Assembly (NCBI GenBank): GCA_963802415.1
Contig: CAWDIH010000001.1
Coordinates: forward strand, 930,001-994,000
Length of the DNA stretch: 64,000 bases
From: DATAES01 sp963802415
GTDB taxonomy: Bacteria; Actinomycetota; Acidimicrobiia; Acidimicrobiales; JACDCH01
Direction: 5' to 3'
Shown: piece by piece, positions 54,535 through 63,761 of the stretch
Position numbering within the stretch: position 1 is the first letter of the stretch
How the letters are laid out: each line of letters begins with the position of its first letter
Program-made: the position numbers and the translations under genes
The notes under the pieces: model-generated
Seen by the model: the letters and a program-made list of their open reading frames with translations, nothing else
What the model was told of the DNA's origin: nothing
Databases searched by the model: none

Positions 54535-54820
54535 GATCTGGTTCGCATCCGCCCCAGGCGGCGATCGGCCGGTGCTCGTGCTCACCCGCGACCCCGTGGC
54601 GGACCGCATCGGGTCAGTCGTCGTGGCGGCACTCACTCGCACTCGTCGTGGTCTGGTGTCCGCCCTGACCCCTGCGGACGGGTTGCCGACCGACGGCGTC
54701 GTCAACTTCGACAACGTCCACACGATCCCAAGGGAGCGGTTCCGAAGGAAAGTGGCCACTCTGCCGGCGCGTCGCATGGTTGAGGCCTGCAGAGCGTTGC
54801 AGGCATCGACGGGGTGCTGA
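54521..54820 (+). CDS. MazF/PemK-type endoribonuclease toxin
   Basis: 99 residues with the MazF fold: MQRGEIWFASAPGGDRPVLV, LTRDPVADRIGSVVVAALT, GVVNFDNVHTIPRERFRRKV. The catalytic Arg and Thr positions in RPVLVLTRD and the N-terminal RGEIW are conserved, so it may be active. Would cut single-stranded mRNA at short motifs. Its antitoxin appears truncated. Confidence 0.87.
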   Translation: MQRGEIWFASAPGGDRPVLVLTRDPVADRIGSVVVAALTRTRRGLVSALTPADGLPTDGVVNFDNVHTIPRERFRRKVATLPARRMVEACRALQASTGC

Positions 54821-54926
54821 CCACGCAGCGCTGAGACAACCGGCCAGACAGATCCAGGTACACCGAACGCGCTGTTCCGTAGCCACCACGGATGCTCGTC
54901 TCCCGCGCCGTCGTCATCATCGTCCC

Positions 54927-55742
54927 ATGACACCGACACCGATCGAGACGACCGCCGCGCTGAAGGAGCACAACCGAGTCGTGTGGGGGCGCATGGCGCC
55001 GACCTACTCGGGCACGTTCGAGACGCTCACCCGAGAGGCTGCTGACGCGCTTCTCGACGGCGCCGGCGTCGGCATCGGCACGAACCTGCTCGACATCGGC
55101 ACGGGCCCGGGCACGCTCATCGGCCCTGCGAAGAGCCGTGGCGCAACGGTGGCGGCCGTCGACCTCTCCGAGGCGATGGTCGACGAAGCGCGCCGCCGTC
55201 ATCCCGAGACCGACGTGCGCGTCGGAGATGTCCACGACCTCCCGTTTGACGACGCGATGTTCGACGCCGCCACGCTCGCGTTCTGTCTGCACCACATTCC
55301 GCAGCCGGAGCTCGCTCTCGCCGAGGTCCGACGAGTGCTGCGGCCGGGCGGGAGGGTGGCATTCGCCGTATGGGCACCAGCCTCGCGCCTCGAGCTGTTC
55401 GGTCTCGTGTTCGAGATCCTCTCTCGTCACGCGGATCTGAGCGATGCGCCCGCGCTCCAAGCTCCCGCCATCGGGGACCGGCTCGCGGACTACGAAGCGC
55501 TGCTCGACTCGGCGGGGTTTGCACAGCCGGCTGCTCGCGTGATCGAGATCTGCTGGGCGCTGACCGATGGCGGAGATGTGTTCGACGCGTTCGACGGGTA
55601 CTTCGATCTCTCGTGCCAGTCGATGGTCGCTCGCCGGCTGATCCGTGATGCCCTCGATGAGGAGGTGCGGCGACGCGCTGACGGGTTCGGGCGCGCACAG
55701 GTACCGAACCCCGCGGTCGTTGCGTCGGCGCGACGGCCTTGA
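54927..55742 (+). CDS. Class I SAM-dependent methyltransferase
   Basis: 271 residues, intact. Motif I LLDIGTGPGTLIGPAKSRGA, acidic VAAVDLSEAMVDEARRR, then VRVGDVHDLPFDDAMFDAAT and LAEVRRVLRPGGRVAFAVWA, typical of UbiE/COQ5-like and small-molecule methyltransferases. ATG at 54927. It is separated from mazF by 106 bases and from the regulator downstream by 31 bases. Substrate unknown. Confidence 0.88.
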   Translation: MTPTPIETTAALKEHNRVVWGRMAPTYSGTFETLTREAADALLDGAGVGIGTNLLDIGTGPGTLIGPAKSRGATVAAVDLSEAMVDEARRRHPETDVRVGDVHDLPFDDAMFDAATLAFCLHHIPQPELALAEVRRVLRPGGRVAFAVWAPASRLELFGLVFEILSRHADLSDAPALQAPAIGDRLADYEALLDSAGFAQPAARVIEICWALTDGGDVFDAFDGYFDLSCQSMVARRLIRDALDEEVRRRADGFGRAQVPNPAVVASARRP

Positions 55743-55773
55743 GCACCAACTACGACCCGCCCACGGCGCGAGG

Positions 55774-58769
55774 ATGACCACCGTGCCTCCGAGCACGCTC
55801 GATGACGGGACCGCCTGGCGGCGACGCGGGATCAGCCGGCGAGAGCTCGAGGTCCTCGCTGGAATCGGCGATCACCTCACGAACGCGGAGATCGCCGCCC
55901 GTCACTACGTGTCGGTTCGGACCGTCGAGAGCCAGGTCTCGTCCTTGCTGCGCAAGCTCGACGCAGCCAACCGGCGGGAACTCGCAATGCTCGCGCCGAC
56001 GTACCTCGCTGATCGCGAGCCCGTCGAGTCCCACCCGGTCGGGGTTCACACCTTCATGTTCACTGACATCGTGTCGTCGACCGAGCTGTGGGATCGACAC
56101 CAGGCGGACATGCAGCCATCGCTCGAACGCCACGACGTCATCGTGCAGGCGGCCATCTCGAAGAACGAAGGAGCAGTCTTCGCCACTGGCGGCGACGGCT
56201 TCGCGGCGGTCTTCCACGACCCGCTCCATGCGATCGAAGCCGCTGCGGTGCTGCAGCGGGGCTTGGCGGCGGAGACCTGGCCCGCTTCCACGCCGATCGC
56301 CGTGCGCGTCGGGGTTCACACCGGCGACGCCCACGAGCGCGACGGTGAGTTCTTCGGACCGGCGGTCAACACCGCTGCGCGGGTCATGCCGCGCTGGCGC
56401 CGCGTCGCAGGTGCTCTTGTCTGCCGCGACGGTGAGTGCCATCGGCGACGGTGACGACGCACCGGTACTCATCGACCTCGGCGAGCACCGCCTGCCGCGG
56501 GTTGAGCAGAGGAACCCGCCTCTACGACCTGCGCTACGACGACCTTGTGTCGTTCGCGAGTGACCGATCCGCGACCGGCATCTCGATCCCGGCACCCGTC
56601 GTTGGGCTCATTGGCCGGGCCTCTGCCCAGCAGCTCCTCGTGAAGCTGATCGCGGAACACCGGCTCGTCACCGTGATCGGGCCCGGTGGCATCGGGAAGA
56701 CGAGCCTGGCCGAAGCCGTGGCGAACCAGGTCGCAGCGCAGTTCCCGGACGGCGCATGGTTCGTGGAGCTCGCTGCCCTTGATGCCCCGGATGCCGTCGC
56801 CGCGGCGTTCGCGTCCGCGATGGACGTGCGGCCCCGGCGCGGCAACTCGATCGTCGAGTCGATCGTGGCGACCTACCGCGACCAACGCGCGCTTCTGCTG
56901 GTCGACAACTGTGAACACGTCATCGACGCCGCTAGCGACGCGATCGCCGCGATCCTGCACGGCTGCCCCAATGTCAACGTCATGACGACCTCGCGCGAGG
57001 CGTTGTCGCTCGGCGGCGAGCATCGATTCGAAGTCCGCCCGCTCGACGTACCCGACGAGCGTGCGACTCTCGACGAGATCGCCGGCGCCTCAGCGACACA
57101 GCTCCTGTGTGCTCGAGCGGCCGAAGCAGGCCGATCGCTCGAGGTCCACGCTGGCACCGCTGCGGCGATCGCCGCGCTGTGCCGGGTGCTTGGCGGCATC
57201 CCGCTAGCGATCGAGCTCGCAGGCGGGCAGCTGCGGATGTTCAGCCCGGCCGAGCTGCTCGAACGGCTCACGTCGGGGACGGGCCCGCTCGGCTCGCCCC
57301 GGCGCGACGCCCCGGCACGGCATCACACGCTCGAGCGGACCATCGATTGGTCGTACCAGCTGCTCAGCGAGTCGGAACGGACGGCGTATGCACGGCTCGC
57401 GGTCTTCTACGGCGGGTTCTCGCTCTCGGCCGCAGAGGCGGTCTGCGCTGGCGAGGGCCTCGATCAGCGCGACGTCGCCGAGCTGCTCTGGCGGCTCGTC
57501 GACCGCTCCATGGTGCAGGTCGAGGAGGAGGACGGGACCACTCGCTACCGCGTGCTCGAGCCGCTCCGCCAGCACGCCATGGAGGCGCTCGACGAGGCCG
57601 AGCGCCGTCGACTCGCGGGCCGCCACCTCCGCTACTTCCGCGACCTCGCGGAGGCGTCGGCTCGTGGGATCCGGGGCCCTGACGAGCCCGAGTGGGTGTC
57701 CGTCCTCAACGCCGATCTGCAGAACCTCCGCGTCGCCGTGGCCACGGCTCGCGAGACCGGTCGGCTCGACGACGGCGCCCGCTTGGTGAGCGCACTGCAC
57801 GACTATGCGATCTGGCGACAGCGCTTCGAGATCGGCGACTGGGCGCGGGCGCTGCTCGACATGTCTGGCGCGGCTCGCCACCCGCACGCGCCAGTGCTGT
57901 TCGCTACGGCCGGCTGGGGCCGGTGCATCGCCGGTGACTTCGACGTTGCCTCGGAGCTCGCGCGCCAGGGCCTCGCGGCTGAGGCCGAGGTCGGGACAAG
58001 CTGCGGCTGGCTTCACGACGTGCTCGCGCACGCGCAGTTCTTCCAGGCCCGCAACGAGGAAGGGCTCGAGCACTCGCGCGCCGAGGTCGTGCGGGCCAGG
58101 GCAGCGGCCGACCGCTACCGGCTGGCATACGTCCTCGCCGACAACGCGGCGCACGAGTACATGGTCGGCCACCTCGATCGGGCTCGGGTGCAGGCCGAGG
58201 AGGCGCTCCAGGTCGCAGAGCTCGTCGGATGTCCGAGCATCACCGGAATGGCGTACGTGGCCCGCTCGATGACTTCGATCGATATCGATCCGCAGCGATC
58301 TCGGACCGACGGACTACGGGCCGCCGAGGCGGCCGAGTCCGTTGGAGCCGACTGGATCAGGGGTGTCGTCGCGGTGTGGCTCGCGCTGCTCGCCGCGGAC
58401 CGACCGAACCCGGCGGACGAACTCATCCTGTCGCGTGACGCCGTGATCGCGTACTACCGGGCCGGCGATGAAGTCCGCGTTCGCAACGTCGTCCAGTCAT
58501 GTCTGCCAGCGCTTCTGGCGATGCTTGGTTCCGCCACGGCGGCCGACCTCGTGCGGCTGAACAGCGCGTGCACCGACCGACCCCTCATGCGGGCCCAGTT
58601 CATCGACGCCCGCATCGAGCCAATGCTCGCCGATCTCCGCACGATCCTCGGGCCCCGGTTCGACGCAACGGCTGACGAAGGGCGCCGTCTCTCGAGCGCA
58701 GCCACCGTCGAACTCGCCTGCCACCTCCTAACGCGTGCCATCGACGCGGCACGTTCAGCCATGTCCTGA
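55774..58769 (+). CDS. Multidomain regulator: LuxR HTH, class III nucleotide cyclase, NB-ARC ATPase, TPR-like tail; two frameshifts
   Basis: Domains in order: LuxR-type HTH (RRELEVLAGIGDHLTNAEIA, VRTVESQVSSLLRKL), class III cyclase with metal Asp in FTDIVSSTELW, GGDGFAAVF, GVHTGD and the transition-state N/R in AVNTAARV, a NB-ARC/AAA-type ATPase (VIGPGGIGKTSLAEA, ALLLVDNCEHVID, TTSREAL, LGGIPLAIELAG) and a long helical repeat region. Breaks near 56405 and 56510 lie between cyclase and ATPase. About 998 codons. The usual order in LuxR-ATPases has HTH at the C-terminus; here it is N-terminal and joined to a cyclase. Possibly a signal-driven transcription factor that also makes cAMP. Confidence 0.85.
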
Positions 58770-58971
58770 TCTGGAACTCGGGTGGGACAGCCGACGAGTG
58801 GTTGCTGGTTCGCTCTAGTAGGGCTGGGCGTTCAACGCCGGAACCTCGAAAGATCTGACAATCTGATGTCGTGCCCGTTGGTCGTGCGAGCGAGGCGAGA
58901 GTCGCTCTCCATGAACGCGTCCTCACCGATGGCGGCACGGTCGTCCGCCCACGCGTTGTACCGACACTGCC

Positions 58972-59790
58972 ATGAGCGGAACGTTCCGTGTCGCTCGCAA
59001 CCCCGACACCGAATCGACCTTGCAGTACGTGCTCTGGGTACCGGTCGGGCCGAAGCCACTGGTGCTCAAGGCGAGGGATACCTGGCCGCGGACGGCAAAG
59101 GTGTACTGCCACCGGGGTGAGTGGCCCGACGACCCGGACATCGTCGAAGAGATCCCGGTGCGGTCGTGTGTCCGGCGAGGCGTCGCCATCGACCTCGTGC
59201 TCGATCGGCATCGTGAGAACCGCTCGCAGTTCGTCGTGACGACGCTCAAAGGCGGGCGGGAAGGCATCTTCTGGCAGACGGCGAAGACCACCCGCAAGAC
59301 CCGTCCAGGCATGCGCCTCCCGACTCGCCGCAGCGCCGCCGGCGTGCTCGAGATCGCTGTCGACACACGCGAGAGGTACGCGTGGAAGTTCGATCGCCAG
59401 CAGGCGGCGCTGACCCAGCGGGCGCTGCTCGTCGGTGACTACGCCGTCGAGGTCGACGGGCTCGTCGTCGGTGTGGTCGAGCGCAAGAAGCTCGCCGAGC
59501 TCGCCGGCAACGTCGTAGACGGCAGCTTGCTCGTCACCCTCGCCGAACTCGCAACCGCGCGCCGAGCGGCGATCGTGGTCGAGGATCGGTGGGCCGACGT
59601 CTTCCGCCTCAGTTACGTCGCGCCGTCGATGGTCGCGGAGATGCTCGCCGCTGCTCAGGTGCGCTATCCGAACGTCCCGATCGTCTTCTGCGAGAACCGG
59701 CAGCTCGCACAGGAATGGGCGTACCGTTTCCTCGGTGCTGCCGCGGCGTACGCCGACGAAGAGGCCATTGACCTCGAGGGCGGGTTCTAG
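58972..59790 (+). CDS. ERCC4-domain nuclease-like protein
   Basis: 272 residues. The C-terminal half is an ERCC4 (XPF/MUS81) nuclease domain: EIAVDTRERYAWKFDRQQ, LLVGDYAVEVDGLVVGVVER, KKLAELAG, IVVEDRWADVF. The metal-site pattern D...RE...GDY...ERK is complete, although the last Asp of the eukaryotic ERKxxxD is a Glu/Leu position here. The N-terminal half (TLQYVLWVPVGPKPLVLKAR, VYCHRGEWPDDPDIVEEIP) is a separate unknown domain. No helicase or HhH domain is attached. ATG at 58972. The 202 bases before it hold nothing I can support. Confidence 0.85.
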   Translation: MSGTFRVARNPDTESTLQYVLWVPVGPKPLVLKARDTWPRTAKVYCHRGEWPDDPDIVEEIPVRSCVRRGVAIDLVLDRHRENRSQFVVTTLKGGREGIFWQTAKTTRKTRPGMRLPTRRSAAGVLEIAVDTRERYAWKFDRQQAALTQRALLVGDYAVEVDGLVVGVVERKKLAELAGNVVDGSLLVTLAELATARRAAIVVEDRWADVFRLSYVAPSMVAEMLAAAQVRYPNVPIVFCENRQLAQEWAYRFLGAAAAYADEEAIDLEGGF

Positions 59791-59837
59791 CGTCGCAGGA
59801 CAAACGACTGTGGACCGCCTCGACCTTCGACGCCGGC

Positions 59838-60071
59838 TTGCGCGTCCATCGGGTTGGAACGAGCACGTTCGCCGCCGACGCTGGGTTGAAGCCCGGTGAC
59901 CTTCTCGTGCAGCTCGCCGGGGTCAGCGTGTTCCGCCGGAGCGACGTGTGGGCCGTGAACGGGCTCGTACCGCCGGGCACGGAAGTCGCCGTGCAGTACG
60001 TCCGGTCCGGCGAACTGTGCACGGGACGCGGCCGCCTGTCACCAGTTGCGCGGCGCGCTCTCGGTGAGTGA
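59838..60071 (+). CDS. Stand-alone PDZ domain protein
   Basis: About 77 residues: VHRVGTSTFAADAGLKPGDL, LVQLAGVSVFRRSDVWAV, and GTEVAVQYVRSGE fit a PDZ fold like those in HtrA or RseP, without the protease. A TTG at 59838 is the first usable start; the frame stays open back into the ERCC4 gene, so the N-terminus is uncertain. No signal peptide, so probably cytoplasmic. Partner unknown. Confidence 0.6.
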   Translation: MRVHRVGTSTFAADAGLKPGDLLVQLAGVSVFRRSDVWAVNGLVPPGTEVAVQYVRSGELCTGRGRLSPVARRALGE

Positions 60072-60075
60072 CACG

Positions 60076-60849
60076 TCAGCCCGATGTGGACCGCAGCTTG
60101 AAGAGGGCATCGGTTGAATCCGTGCAGGTGGCGAGCCGGCCGTATGGCGTGTCCTCCGCGGGCATGACGGTCGACCCGCCGAGGTCGGCGACCTTTGCCA
60201 GCGTCGCATCGACGTTCGACACGCCGAAGTAGATCGACCAGCTCGCCGTCATGGTCTCGGGCAGGAAGCTCGTCGCGTCCATGATCCCGGCGAGCGCGTC
60301 GTCGCCCTCGCCGAGGGTCGTGTACCTGAACTCGGGCGTGTCGGCCACGGCATGGGCGTCCCATCTGAACACGTCCTCGTAGAACCGCACGGACACGTCG
60401 AAGTCGCGGGTGTGCAGCTCGAACCAGCTCGGCGCGCCCGGCTCGTCGAGGATGCCGAAGCCTTTGATGAGCCCTGGCTGCCAGCCGCCGATCGACGCAC
60501 CACCGGCGTCGGTGACGACCACCATGCTGCCGAGGTCTGCAACCTGCATGGCGGGCACGACGACCTCGCCGCCGTGGGCGGGCGCCGTCTCGGCGACCTT
60601 CTGCGCGTCGTCGGTGGCAAGGTAGACCGACCACAGGTTCGGCACACCGGTCGAGCCGTCGTTGTGCATGCAACCGCCGACAGGAGTGCCGTCCTTGAAG
60701 AGGTTGATGTAGCCGCCGTACTCCTCGCCGGTCTCCTCAGACGTCCAGCCGAACAGCTCGCCGTAGAACGCGCGGCCCTTGTCGGTGTCGGACGTGAACA
60801 GTTCGATCCAGCACGGGGCACCGATCGGAGCTGAGTCTCGCCTTGGCAC
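60076..60849 (-). CDS. Two-domain VOC (glyoxalase-like) protein
   Basis: 257 residues with two vicinal-oxygen-chelate modules: CWIELFTSDTDKGRAFYGEL then LFGWTSEE, and SWFELHTRDFDVSVRFYEDV. Similar to the CFP30B/SgaA-type glyoxalase-like proteins of Actinobacteria, whose substrate is unknown. GTG at 60849 is preferred since GGAGG lies just before it; an ATG further upstream has no support. Intact. Confidence 0.87.
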   Translation of the reverse strand: MPRRDSAPIGAPCWIELFTSDTDKGRAFYGELFGWTSEETGEEYGGYINLFKDGTPVGGCMHNDGSTGVPNLWSVYLATDDAQKVAETAPAHGGEVVVPAMQVADLGSMVVVTDAGGASIGGWQPGLIKGFGILDEPGAPSWFELHTRDFDVSVRFYEDVFRWDAHAVADTPEFRYTTLGEGDDALAGIMDATSFLPETMTASWSIYFGVSNVDATLAKVADLGGSTVMPAEDTPYGRLATCTDSTDALFKLRSTSG

Positions 60850-60909
60850 GGTGGCCTCCTTCACACTCGGACACGAACGCCGTGATCCTATTTTCACCGC
60901 GTTCCGGTG

Positions 60910-61695
60910 TCAGCCCGCCGGCTCGCGCCCCAAGCCGGCCATGAGGTCGATCCAGGCCGGTACATCGCTGTTCTTGAAGTCGACGTGGTCCTTCAAGTCG
61001 GCGGGCACGTAGAACTCGAACCCGTCGGATTCGAGCGCGTCCACGATTCCCGCGGCGCAGACCTCCGCTGACACGAACTGCGCTCCCGGGAGACCGGCGA
61101 GCTCGCCGGGCTGCTGGATCCAGATCTCTGTGTCGATCGCTCCGGGCTGGATGAGCTTCACCTCGATCGGCGTGTCAGCGAGGTCCATGGCTGCCACTTC
61201 CGTCCATCCCGACATGGCGAACTTCGACGCGCAGTAGGCGGACTCGTGCGCGATGCCGAATCGACCCCCTCCGCTTGCGACGTTGACAATCGTCCCGGAG
61301 CCTCGTTCGAGCATCCTCGGAAGAACGGCGAGGTTCATGCGGATCGGCGACAGGAAGTTGGTCCGCATCACCGTGTCGAGGTCATGAGCGGAGTGGTCGG
61401 TCAACCGCTTGCGCTTTCCGATCGCCGCGTTGTTGATGAGACAGTCCAGCGCGCCGAAGGCGTTCCACGCGTCTTCCACGAGCTTCGTCGCCGCATCGAG
61501 GTCCGAGAGGTCGACCGTCCACATCCGTGACTCCGGGGCGTGCTCTCGACAACGACGAAGTGTCGCCTCGAGCCGGTCGCGCCGGCGGGCGGCGATGCCG
61601 ACTATTGCGCCGCGCGCGACGAGCATCGGAGCCAGCGCTTCACCGATGCCCGAGGACGCTCCGGTGACGAGGATGGTGGAACCGCCGATCTTCAT
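60910..61695 (-). CDS. Short-chain dehydrogenase/reductase
   Basis: 261 residues. Cofactor motif ILVTGASSGIGEAL, NNAA motif DCLINNAAIG, catalytic Tyr-Lys in ESAYCASKFAM with Ser in NVASGGGRFG. The Arg pair after the glycine loop (AARRRDRL) favours NADP(H). A classical SDR of unknown substrate. ATG at 61695. Intact. Confidence 0.92.
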   Translation of the reverse strand: MKIGGSTILVTGASSGIGEALAPMLVARGAIVGIAARRRDRLEATLRRCREHAPESRMWTVDLSDLDAATKLVEDAWNAFGALDCLINNAAIGKRKRLTDHSAHDLDTVMRTNFLSPIRMNLAVLPRMLERGSGTIVNVASGGGRFGIAHESAYCASKFAMSGWTEVAAMDLADTPIEVKLIQPGAIDTEIWIQQPGELAGLPGAQFVSAEVCAAGIVDALESDGFEFYVPADLKDHVDFKNSDVPAWIDLMAGLGREPAG

Positions 61696-61715
61696 CGGCG
61701 GTCATCGTTGCAGTC

Positions 61716-61985
61716 TCAGGCTCCGGAAGCCCACTGGTCGAGCTCGTGAGCGGGGATGGTCACCCTGGCGGTGGGTGCAAGGTGTTCGAGCAGCTTGGCG
61801 ATTCGCTTGCCGCTGATGAGCAACGCGGACTTCGAGTCAGCGGCCAACACCGTCATGGACACGATCGCGTCGCCGTCGAATCCCGCGACAGTGGGATGGG
61901 AGGAGCGGAGCACGGCGCGCGCCGCCTGGTCCAAGGGCTCGACGGGGCAGTCCCGAACGGCGAGGTCCACGGTCCACGAGTTCAC
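61716..61985 (-). CDS. Hypothetical protein
   Basis: 89 residues, a likely small alpha/beta domain (NSWTVDLAVRDCPVEPLDQA, VSMTVLAADSKSALLISGKR). GTG at 61985 is preceded by GGGAGGAG. No known family. Just upstream of the SDR gene on the same strand, 20 bases apart, so cotranscription is likely. Confidence 0.6.
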   Translation of the reverse strand: MNSWTVDLAVRDCPVEPLDQAARAVLRSSHPTVAGFDGDAIVSMTVLAADSKSALLISGKRIAKLLEHLAPTARVTIPAHELDQWASGA

Positions 61986-62031
61986 TCCTCCCGTGTAACC
62001 CGTTCGTCGAGTTCTTAACCGCTTCGTCCGA

Positions 62032-62496
62032 CTACGGGCCCTCGTTGGCGTTCGCGCGGCCTCGCAGGACTTCGAGCGCCTTGTCGGCGTGCTTGGCCAT
62101 GCTGATCTCGCTCGCGATCACGGCCAGGATCGTCTGGTCGGTGTCGATCACGAACGTGGTGCGCTTGTTCGGTCCGAAGCCGCGCTTGACACCGAACCTC
62201 GTGGCCACCGTCTTGTCGGGGTCGGAGAGCAGCGGGTAGTCGAACCCGTGCTTCTCCGAGAACTGGTGCTGCTTGTCGACGCTGTCGGCGCTGATCCCGA
62301 CCCGCTGCGCGCCGACCTCCTCGAAGTCCGCCTTCAGGTCTCGGAAGTGGCAGCTCTCCTTCGTGCAGCCGTATGTCATGGCCGCCGGATAGAAGAACAA
62401 CACCACCGGTCCGTTGGCGAGCAGTTCCTCGAGGCTGCGCTTGGTGCCAGTCTCGTCCGGCAGTTCGAAGTCTTCGACGTGATCGCCCACTTTCAC
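62032..62496 (-). CDS. bcp: Peroxiredoxin Q / Bcp
   Basis: 154 residues, AhpC/TSA fold. KVGDHVEDFELPDETGTKRS, VLFFYPAAMTYGCTKESCHF with peroxidatic Cys (GCT) and the resolving Cys five residues later, VGISADSVDKQHQFSEKHGF, PLLSDPDKTVATRFGV. The usual TPGCT is YGCT here, a mild variant. Reduces hydroperoxides with thioredoxin. GTG at 62496. Intact. Confidence 0.92.
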   Translation of the reverse strand: MKVGDHVEDFELPDETGTKRSLEELLANGPVVLFFYPAAMTYGCTKESCHFRDLKADFEEVGAQRVGISADSVDKQHQFSEKHGFDYPLLSDPDKTVATRFGVKRGFGPNKRTTFVIDTDQTILAVIASEISMAKHADKALEVLRGRANANEGP

Positions 62497-62506
62497 GGCC
62501 CGGACG

Positions 62507-63754
62507 CTACTCCTGCGATGACGCCGGCGGTTGTGCCGTACCGACGGCCTCGATCCGTTGGACTCCGTTCTGAGCGCTGAGTACGTAGACCTCGCCGTCG
62601 GCATCCTCGCCGAACGACGAGAGCCCACCGGCCGCGAGGCGCAGGTCGGTGACTGTCACCGAGCCGTTGTCGGCACGGACCAGGCCATGGATCATTCCGT
62701 CGCAATAGTCGGCGAACAGGTACGCGCCTTGCAACGCGGGGATGTCGTTGCCCCGATAGACGTAGCCGCCGGTGATCGAGCAGCGCCCGCCGGAGTGGTC
62801 GTACTCGTAGATCGGAGCCACGGCGCCCGGAGGCGCTTCCGCCTTGCGGAACGGATGCGTTCCCTCGACGTCGCTCCACCCGAAGTTGAGTCCGGCACGG
62901 GTGCGGGCGGGGATGAAGTCGACCTCTTCGATCGCGCGCTGTCCCACGTCGGCGATCCACAGGTCGCGCGTGGACCGGTCGAAGGAGAACCGCCACGGAT
63001 TCCGCAGCCCGTACTGCCAGACCTCGGGCGCGCCATTGACGCCGTCGGCAAAGGGATTGTCGGGTGGGATCGCATAGGGCCGGCCATTCGTGCCCGCGTG
63101 CGCCGGATCGATGCGGACGATGTCACCGAGCAGGTCATTCGGGCTCTGGCCCGAGCCACGGGGATCGCCGGCGCCGCCGCCGTCGCCCATCCCCCAGTAC
63201 AAGAAGCCGTCGGGCCCGACGACGAGTCCGCCGCCGTTGTGGTTCGGCGCGAAATCGGGGATGGTCAGCAGCATGCGTCGTTTCGTCACGTCGGCGTGAT
63301 CGCCGTCGAAGGCGATCTCGTCGAGCTGCTGGTCCTCGTTGCGGTTCGTGAACGCGACGTACAACGTGCGCCCATCCGACGCGAACGCAAGTCCGAGTAG
63401 CCCTTGCTCACCGGCGGCCGTGACGTCGTCGGTGATGTCGAGCACCGGTTCGTCGTCGAGCGAGAAGCCGTCCCCGTTCCTGCGTATGCGACGGATCCGG
63501 CCTTCCTGCTCGGTGACGTACAGGCTCGTGTCGTCACTGCGAATCGCGAACGCGGTCGGATTCGCCACGCTCGCCACCGGCGCGAGGCTGAGTTGCAGTT
63601 GCGCGAGGTCGCTGCTCGTCGCCGGAACCGAGGAGGGCGGGATCGGCGCGCTGATCGGCAGCGTGTCGTCGTTCTTCTTCAGCCGGATCACCACGAAGAG
63701 AACGACGAGCAGGACGAGGACCAGCAGTAGTCCTACCCATGCCCGTTTGGTCAT
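62507..63754 (-). CDS. PQQ-type glucose/sorbosone dehydrogenase (Hhip-like beta propeller), membrane anchored
   Basis: 415 residues. An N-terminal signal anchor (LLLVLVLLVVLFVVIRL) and a six-bladed propeller of the GSDH family: FAIRSDDTSLYVTEQEGRIR, AGEQGLLGLAFASDGR, PNHNGGGLVVGPDGFLYWGM, EVWQYGLRNPWRFSFD, GRCSITGGYVYRGND. Members oxidise sugars with PQQ or may be non-enzymatic. Extracytoplasmic. PQQ synthesis genes are not in the window. ATG at 63754. Confidence 0.88.
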   Translation of the reverse strand: MTKRAWVGLLLVLVLLVVLFVVIRLKKNDDTLPISAPIPPSSVPATSSDLAQLQLSLAPVASVANPTAFAIRSDDTSLYVTEQEGRIRRIRRNGDGFSLDDEPVLDITDDVTAAGEQGLLGLAFASDGRTLYVAFTNRNEDQQLDEIAFDGDHADVTKRRMLLTIPDFAPNHNGGGLVVGPDGFLYWGMGDGGGAGDPRGSGQSPNDLLGDIVRIDPAHAGTNGRPYAIPPDNPFADGVNGAPEVWQYGLRNPWRFSFDRSTRDLWIADVGQRAIEEVDFIPARTRAGLNFGWSDVEGTHPFRKAEAPPGAVAPIYEYDHSGGRCSITGGYVYRGNDIPALQGAYLFADYCDGMIHGLVRADNGSVTVTDLRLAAGGLSSFGEDADGEVYVLSAQNGVQRIEAVGTAQPPASSQE

Positions 63755-63761
63755 GACGTGC

